Assembly (NCBI RefSeq): GCF_000496755.2
Contig: NZ_AYKS02000092.1
Span: 1-64,000 of the forward strand
From: Serratia sp. DD3
GTDB taxonomy: Bacteria > Pseudomonadota > Gammaproteobacteria > Enterobacterales > Enterobacteriaceae
Direction: 5' to 3'
DNA length: 64,000 nucleotides
Part shown: positions 58,729-64,000 of the stretch, piece by piece
How the letters are laid out: each line of letters starts with the position of its first letter
How positions within the stretch are numbered: the first letter of the stretch is position 1
Notes under the pieces: model-generated
Told to the model about the DNA's origin: nothing
Seen by the model: only the letters and a program-made list of their open reading frames with translations
The model's database searches: none
Program-made: the position numbers and the translations under genes

Positions 58729-59592
58729 TTGAGAGCTGGCAACCCCTTTGATATGTTGTTACCTGCTGATATGGCAAAAGTTGCCGAAGATGTAGGTGTT
58801 TATAAAGCAACTAAGCACCCGCTAAAGACCTTTTTTTTAGCGATATATGCTGGTGTATTCATTTCTATTGCTTTTGTTTTTTATATCACTGCCACTACCG
58901 GTACTGCTGGTGTTGTTCCTTTTGGCCTGGCAAAACTGATAGGCGGGATTTGCTTTTCCATGGGGTTGATGCTGGTTGTCGTCTGTGGTGCTGACCTGTT
59001 TACCTCCACCGTTTTGACGGTAGTTGCCAAAGCCAGCGGCCGCATCACCTGGGGCCAACTAGCCACCAACTGGTTAAACGTTTATATTGGTAATTTACTT
59101 GGCGCTCTGTTCTTTGTCGCTTTGATTTGGTTTGCTGGCCAACATATGGCAGCCAACGGTCAATGGGGTTTGAATGTTTTACAAACCGCTAACCACAAAT
59201 TACACCACACTTTTACTGAAGCAATTTTTCTTGGCATTCTGGCTAACTTAATGGTTTGTTTGGCCGTTTGGATGAGCTATTCAGGGCGCAGCCTGACAGA
59301 CAAAGCCGTTATCATGATCCTGCCAGTGGCAATGTTTGTTGCCTGTGGCTTTGAACACTGTATCGCCAACATGTTTATGATCCCGATGGGTATCGTGGTT
59401 AAGTATTTTGCTACCCCAGAATTTTGGCAAACTGTTGGGGCAACACCAGAACAATTTGCTCATCTGACCGTAAACAGTTTTATTATGGACAATCTGATCC
59501 CCGTCACTATTGGTAACATTATTGGTGGTGGCCTGCTGGTTGGGTTGAGTTACTGGGTAATTTATCTGCGTGGTGGTGAACAGAAGCATTAA
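58729..59592 (+). CDS. focA: Formate channel FocA
   Basis: A pentameric inner-membrane formate/proton channel. It has 287 residues from a TTG at 58729 whose context (L-RAGNPFD) aligns with the E. coli start M-KADNPFD (285 residues). No ATG exists here, and the GTG at 58687 would precede the inferred transcription start. GAGAG lies just before the TTG. Six membrane helices carry the FNT motifs TATTGTAG, GNLLGAL and CGFEHCIANM, including the gating His in HCIANM. pflB follows 59 bases later, as in E. coli. The rare TTG would reduce FocA relative to PflB. Confidence 0.93.
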   Translation: MRAGNPFDMLLPADMAKVAEDVGVYKATKHPLKTFFLAIYAGVFISIAFVFYITATTGTAGVVPFGLAKLIGGICFSMGLMLVVVCGADLFTSTVLTVVAKASGRITWGQLATNWLNVYIGNLLGALFFVALIWFAGQHMAANGQWGLNVLQTANHKLHHTFTEAIFLGILANLMVCLAVWMSYSGRSLTDKAVIMILPVAMFVACGFEHCIANMFMIPMGIVVKYFATPEFWQTVGATPEQFAHLTVNSFIMDNLIPVTIGNIIGGGLLVGLSYWVIYLRGGEQKH

Positions 59593-59651
59593 TTCTGTTC
59601 GCTGGCATGGCACGGGTTTAACAAAAAATCCACATTAGAGGTAGGTATATC

Positions 59652-61934
59652 ATGACCGAACTTAACGAAAAATTAGCAACTGCTTGGCAAGGTTTCACTG
59701 AGGGTGATTGGCAGAAAGAAGTCAACGTACGTGACTTTATCCAAAAAAACTACACTCCTTATGAAGGTGACGAAGCCTTCCTGGCCGGTGCCACCCAAGC
59801 GACCACTACACTGTGGGACAAGGTGATGGAAGGGGTCAAACTGGAAAACCGCACCCATGCGCCAGTTGATTTCGATACCAGTGTTATCTCTACCATTACT
59901 TCTCATGATGCTGGCTATATTAATAAAGACTTGGAAACCATCGTCGGTTTGCAGACAGATGCACCACTGAAGCGTGCATTGATCCCGTTCGGCGGCATCA
60001 AAATGGTTGAAGGTTCATGCAAGGTTTATGGCCGTGAACTGGATCCACAAGTGAAGAAGATTTTCACTGAATATCGTAAAACCCACAACCAGGGCGTATT
60101 CGATATTTACACCAAAGATATCCTGAACTGCCGTAAGTCTGGCGTGCTGACCGGTCTGCCTGATGCTTATGGTCGTGGTCGTATTATCGGTGACTACCGC
60201 CGTGTGGCTCTGTACGGTATCGACTTCCTGATGGCTGACAAGCTGAACCAGTTCAAGTCACTGCAAAGCAGATTTGAAAATGGTGAAGACCTGCAAATGA
60301 CCATGCAGTTGCGCGAAGAAATTGCTGAACAGCACCGTGCACTGGCTCAAATGAAAGAAATGGCCGCCAAATATGGTTATGACATTTCTGCTCCAGCCCA
60401 AACTGCCCAAGAAGCGGTACAATGGACTTATTTCGGTTACCTGGCTGCAGTTAAATCCCAGAACGGTGCTGCCATGTCATTTGGCCGCGTATCTACCTTC
60501 CTGGACGTGTTTATCGAGCGTGATATCAAAGCCGGTAAACTGACAGAAGAGCAGGCTCAGGAACTGATTGACCACTTGGTCATGAAGCTGCGTATGGTTC
60601 GTTTCCTGCGTACCCCTGAATACGATGAACTGTTCTCTGGTGACCCAATCTGGGCGACCGAATCTCTGGCAGGTATGGGTGTTGATGGCCGTACACTGGT
60701 CACCAAAAACAGCTTCCGTTTCCTGAATACCCTGTACACTATGGGGCCTTCACCAGAGCCAAATATGACCATTCTGTGGTCTGAAAAGCTGCCGCTGAAC
60801 TTCAAAAAGTTCGCTGCGAAAGTGTCTATCGACACCTCTTCCCTGCAATATGAAAACGACGATCTGATGCGCCCTGACTTCAACAACGATGACTATGCCA
60901 TTGCTTGTTGCGTCAGCCCGATGGTTGTTGGTAAACATATGCAGTTCTTCGGTGCTCGTGCCAACCTGGCGAAAACCATGTTGTACGCCATCAACGGCGG
61001 CGTTGATGAAAAACTGAAAATACAAGTGGGTCCAAAAGAGCCACCGATGATGGATGAAGTGCTGGACTATGACAAAGTCATGGAACGCATGGATCACTTT
61101 ATGGATTGGTTGGCCAAGCAATATGTGACCTCGCTGAACGCCATTCACTATATGCATGACAAGTACAGCTATGAAGCTGCGCTGATGGCACTGCATGACC
61201 GTGACGTTTATCGTACCATGGCTTGTGGTATCGCTGGTTTGTCGGTGGCTGCCGACTCCCTGTCTGCTATCAAATATGCCAAAGTCTCCACCATCCGTGA
61301 TGAAGACGGCCTGGCCGTTGACTTCAAGATTGAAGGTGAATATCCGCAGTTCGGTAACAACGACTCACGTGTTGATGATATCGCTTGTGATCTGGTAGAA
61401 CGTTTCATGAAGAAAATTCAGAAACTGCATACCTACCGTAATGCGGTACCGACTCAGTCTGTTCTGACCATCACCTCTAACGTGGTTTATGGTAAGAAAA
61501 CCGGTAACACCCCAGATGGTCGCCGTGCCGGTGCGCCATTCGGCCCAGGTGCCAACCCAATGCATGGTCGTGATCAGAAAGGTGCTGTTGCCTCTCTGAC
61601 CTCAGTGGCTAAACTGCCGTTTGCTTATGCTAAAGATGGTATCTCTTACACCTTCTCCATCGTTCCTAATGCGTTGGGTAAAGATGATGATGTGCGTAAA
61701 GCCAACCTGGCGGGTCTGATGGATGGTTACTTCCACCATGAAGCTTCCATCGAGGGGGGGCAACACCTGAACGTTAACGTCATGAACCGTGAAATGCTGC
61801 TGGATGCCATGGAAAACCCTGAGAAATATCCTCAGTTGACCATCCGTGTTTCTGGTTATGCGGTGCGTTTCAACTCGTTGACTAAAGAGCAACAGCAAGA
61901 CGTGATTACTCGTACTTTCACTCAGTCGATCTAA
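59652..61934 (+). CDS. pflB: Pyruvate formate-lyase
   Basis: A glycyl-radical enzyme converting pyruvate and CoA to formate and acetyl-CoA in anaerobic metabolism. It has 760 residues, the E. coli length. The radical glycine is Gly735 in RVSGYAV near the C-terminus, and the catalytic cysteines Cys419 and Cys420 are in AIACCVSP. The start has AGAGG upstream. It is cotranscribed with focA and activated by PflA encoded at 62337. A strong terminator follows. Confidence 0.98.
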   Translation: MTELNEKLATAWQGFTEGDWQKEVNVRDFIQKNYTPYEGDEAFLAGATQATTTLWDKVMEGVKLENRTHAPVDFDTSVISTITSHDAGYINKDLETIVGLQTDAPLKRALIPFGGIKMVEGSCKVYGRELDPQVKKIFTEYRKTHNQGVFDIYTKDILNCRKSGVLTGLPDAYGRGRIIGDYRRVALYGIDFLMADKLNQFKSLQSRFENGEDLQMTMQLREEIAEQHRALAQMKEMAAKYGYDISAPAQTAQEAVQWTYFGYLAAVKSQNGAAMSFGRVSTFLDVFIERDIKAGKLTEEQAQELIDHLVMKLRMVRFLRTPEYDELFSGDPIWATESLAGMGVDGRTLVTKNSFRFLNTLYTMGPSPEPNMTILWSEKLPLNFKKFAAKVSIDTSSLQYENDDLMRPDFNNDDYAIACCVSPMVVGKHMQFFGARANLAKTMLYAINGGVDEKLKIQVGPKEPPMMDEVLDYDKVMERMDHFMDWLAKQYVTSLNAIHYMHDKYSYEAALMALHDRDVYRTMACGIAGLSVAADSLSAIKYAKVSTIRDEDGLAVDFKIEGEYPQFGNNDSRVDDIACDLVERFMKKIQKLHTYRNAVPTQSVLTITSNVVYGKKTGNTPDGRRAGAPFGPGANPMHGRDQKGAVASLTSVAKLPFAYAKDGISYTFSIVPNALGKDDDVRKANLAGLMDGYFHHEASIEGGQHLNVNVMNREMLLDAMENPEKYPQLTIRVSGYAVRFNSLTKEQQQDVITRTFTQSI

Positions 61935-61984
61935 TCACTGCGTCTTGACAGGGGGAGTTTATCTTCCCCTGGTAAAATAGACTT

Positions 61985-62007
61985 GGGCCGGATATTCCGG
62001 CCCTTTT
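61985..62007 (+). terminator. Rho-independent terminator of pflB
   Basis: GGGCCGG / CCGGCCC arms with a 5-base loop and a TTTT tail lie 50 bases after the pflB stop. A weaker CAGGGG / CCCCTG inverted repeat lies just before it. Confidence 0.9.
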
Positions 62008-62336
62008 AGTAAGCGAAATTGAGTAAACGAAATCTATTCCGGGTACGCTGCCAGAGCCTTAATCCCGCGCCATTTAAGCGATCTTCGCCTAACTTCTCTG
62101 AATCTGCCGAATAATGTCCCCCTGCAATAATCATAATGGTGGCTGACGATGACAAAAGCTATAACGCGACGGACGGCAGAAAGAGGTATACTACAGCAGT
62201 AATCGGCGTGTACCCGGGCAACCCATCGCCCTACTCGTTACTCCGGCCGCTCCGTTATGGTATTACGGTTTCTGTCTGGGGGTAACGAGCCTATTTTAGG
62301 TTGCGTTTGACAGTCAATATTGGAGAACACCCTGCA
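62008..62336. other. Intergenic region upstream of pflA
   Basis: No gene is visible. It should contain the pflA promoter. GTATAC near 62189 is a possible -10, with no convincing -35. GGAG at 62322 is the likely pflA ribosome-binding site. Confidence 0.45.
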
Positions 62337-63077
62337 ATGTCCTTAAAAGGTCGCATCCACTCTTTTGAATCCTGTGGCACCGTTGATGGCCCGGGTATCC
62401 GCTTTATTGTTTTTTTCCAGGGTTGCCTGATGCGCTGCCTCTACTGCCATAACCGTGATACCTGGGACACTCATGGCGGAAAAGAAGTCACCGTTGAAGA
62501 ATTGATGACGGATACCGTGTCTTATCGCCACTTTATGAATGCCTCTGGCGGTGGTGTCACCGCATCAGGTGGTGAGGCCATTCTGCAAGCAGAGTTTGTC
62601 CGTGATTGGTTCCGTGCCTGCCAGCAGGAAGGGATCAGTACCTGCCTGGACACCAATGGTTTTGTTCGCCGTTATGATCCGGTGATTGATGAACTGCTGG
62701 ATGCTACCGACCTGGTGATGCTTGACCTAAAACAGATGAACGATGAGATCCACCAGGTTCTGGTTGGTGTCTCTAACCAGCGCACATTGGAGTTTGCCCA
62801 TTATCTGGCGAAACGTAATCAACGCACCTGGATACGCTATGTGGTCGTTCCAGGCTGGTCTGATGATGACGCATCAGTCCATATGCTGGGGGAATTCACC
62901 AAAGATATGAGCAATATCGAAAAGATCGAACTGTTGCCTTATCATGAATTAGGTAAACATAAATGGATCGCCATGGGGGAGGAGTACAAACTCAGTGATG
63001 TACATCCACCGAAAACTGATGTGATGGAGCGTGTAAAAGGGATCCTTGAGAGCTATGGCCACAAAGTGGTTTACTGA
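62337..63077 (+). CDS. pflA: Pyruvate formate-lyase 1-activating enzyme
   Basis: A radical-SAM enzyme that abstracts hydrogen from the PflB radical glycine. It has 246 residues from ATG 62337, equal to E. coli; the reading from 62301 adds unsupported residues. The [4Fe-4S] motif is Cys30-x3-Cys34-x2-Cys37 ([11 protein letters not shown]). SAM-binding segments include ASGGEAILQ and [12 protein letters not shown]. It follows pflB with 402 bases between them, including a terminator, so it probably has its own promoter. Confidence 0.98.
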   Translation: MSLKGRIHSFESCGTVDGPGIRFIVFFQGCLMRCLYCHNRDTWDTHGGKEVTVEELMTDTVSYRHFMNASGGGVTASGGEAILQAEFVRDWFRACQQEGISTCLDTNGFVRRYDPVIDELLDATDLVMLDLKQMNDEIHQVLVGVSNQRTLEFAHYLAKRNQRTWIRYVVVPGWSDDDASVHMLGEFTKDMSNIEKIELLPYHELGKHKWIAMGEEYKLSDVHPPKTDVMERVKGILESYGHKVVY

Positions 63078-63095
63078 GGCCCTACTTTCTCCGAC

Positions 63096-63342
63096 ACCCG
63101 AGTTCCATAACGTGACAAAACACAACGCTGGCTCTCCCCTTTAGCCTGAGGCTTGAGCCCAGTCATGGGTCACAGAGTCAGCGACTAGATGCACAAATAC
63201 GTTGTGACCAGGGCGAACGACAAATCCGCCTGCGGGCTGCCGCCGGCGGATTTAAATGACGCTGGCGGTGGTGCGGGGTGGACCTCATGAATGAGGCGCC
63301 TAACGCTAGCCAACACCACTGGCCCTGACGTATCACGGTATA
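63096..63342. repeat. ERIC element with insertion, after pflA
   Basis: About 247 bases begin CCCGAGTTCCATAACG. They contain a degenerate core (GGTCACA ... TGTGACCAGGGCGAACG) and a strong AAATCCGCC / GGCGGATTT hairpin at about 63222-63254, and end TGACGTATCACGGTATA like the ERIC 3' end. The hairpin segment is shared with the copy at 40222. Confidence 0.7.
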
Positions 63343-63374
63343 ACTCCTTTTCCTCTTTTTATCAGGAAATCACG

Positions 63375-64000
63375 ATGGCAAAACGTTTTAGCTGGCCGAT
63401 AAAATCTAACCCTGTTCATGCTGCTTATCAGGCAGCATTTTCTTTACATCAGGCGGGGAAGTTGCAGGAAGCAGAAAGAGGCTACCGCCAACTACTACGC
63501 TCTTCACCGAATCATACCAGTGCTTTGCACTATCTGGGGGTTATCTGTTTGCAAACCCAGCGGCTAGAAGAAGCGGAGACGTTAATCTCACGTTCGTTGC
63601 AACAACAAGAAGATGCTAGCGCTCTGTTAAACCTTTCATTGGTGTGCCAGGCGCTTAATCAATCTGAACGCGCGATGACATTACTTGAACGCGTTTTAGC
63701 GCTGACGCCGAATAATGCCCAGGCTACCAATAACCTGGCCAATGAATACCTCAGGCAAGGTGAGGTTGCTCGTGCCCTCACGCTGTATCGCCGTGGTACA
63801 GAACTTAATCCAGGGTATCTATTAAACTGGATGAATCTCGGCGTCTGCTTGCGTAATGAAAATCAGTTTGACGAGGCGGAAACTGCATTACGCCAAGCGT
63901 TAGCACTGGATCCTCAACATTATCAATCTGCTACGATTCTGTCTTCACTGCTGGAAAACCGCAAACAGTGGGCCGAAGCGATTGCGCTCTGCGAACGGGT
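63375..64000 (+). CDS. Tetratricopeptide-repeat protein, N-terminal part (runs off the window)
   Basis: An open frame from ATG 63375 (AGGA upstream) continues for 208 codons to the window edge. It is composed of consecutive 34-residue TPR units, for example AAYQAAFSLHQAGKLQEAERGY, ALHYLGVICLQTQRLEEAETLI, ATNNLANEYLRQGEVARALTLY and NWMNLGVCLRNENQFDEAETAL. Such N-termini occur in TPR-fused glycosyltransferases (SPINDLY/OGT type) and sulfotransferases. The catalytic part, if any, lies outside the window, so the function is undefined. No signal peptide is visible. Confidence 0.85.
   Translation, partial: MAKRFSWPIKSNPVHAAYQAAFSLHQAGKLQEAERGYRQLLRSSPNHTSALHYLGVICLQTQRLEEAETLISRSLQQQEDASALLNLSLVCQALNQSERAMTLLERVLALTPNNAQATNNLANEYLRQGEVARALTLYRRGTELNPGYLLNWMNLGVCLRNENQFDEAETALRQALALDPQHYQSATILSSLLENRKQWAEAIALCER

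Noticed and set aside
1..64000. CRISPR arrays, tRNA or rRNA genes
   Set aside because: I looked for regularly spaced repeats, tRNA-like cloverleaf ends and rRNA motifs on both strands and saw none.

Overview
The window is enterobacterial chromosome. The block from pncB to pflA follows the E. coli K-12 pepN-pncB ... focA-pflB-pflA region gene for gene (drawn here in the opposite orientation) and encodes proteins of nearly the same lengths. Protein character, ERIC repeats and the accessory gene content suggest Yersiniaceae, probably a Serratia-like organism. That assignment is an inference; no rRNA or species-specific marker is present.

Layout. 1-2066: the edge of an IS4-family insertion sequence and a membrane diguanylate cyclase lying upstream of pncB. 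2319-8069 (+): pncB, asnS, ompF with an E. coli-like OmpR-controlled leader, aspC. 8201-19088 (-): gloC, mepK, ldtD, then the mukB/mukE/mukF-cmoM chromosome-organisation operon. 19235-23632: elyC (+), then ycbJ, kdsB-ycaR, ycaQ and a divergent cold-shock-domain gene (-). 24430-25845 (+): an hglS/ydcJ 2-oxoadipate dioxygenase gene inserted in the otherwise conserved order. 25891-36921 (-): lpxK, msbA, ycaI (ComEC-like), ihfB, rpsA, cmk, aroA, serC. 37246-40218: a periplasmic L-asparaginase gene (-) and ycaO (+). 58729-63077 (+): focA, pflB and pflA, the anaerobic formate module with a recognisable FNR site. The window ends inside a TPR gene.

The notable part is 41259-58186, between ycaO and focA, which are adjacent in E. 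coli. It is a co-directional run of 17 genes, mostly coupled by stop/start overlaps. It encodes what looks like a complete dedicated type II fatty-acid/polyketide synthase: AcpS-type phosphopantetheinyl transferase, KR, DH, ACP, a fused KS plus catalytically dead KS (chain-length-factor-like), two more degenerate KS-fold proteins, an enoyl-reductase-like SDR and a malonyl transferase. A GcvT-like folate-binding protein is embedded in it. The same run encodes an apparent envelope export route: MacB/Lol-type ATPase and permease, two secreted proteins, a LolA-like carrier, an outer-membrane beta-barrel and a polytopic membrane protein. I infer that it builds an acyl or polyene product and delivers it to the outer membrane or surface. 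The product cannot be read from sequence.

The insertion is bounded and interrupted by mobile debris: ERIC elements at 40222, 41079, 44601 (inside the operon) and 63096, a GCCTGAA tandem repeat, and a broken IS630-type transposase gene.
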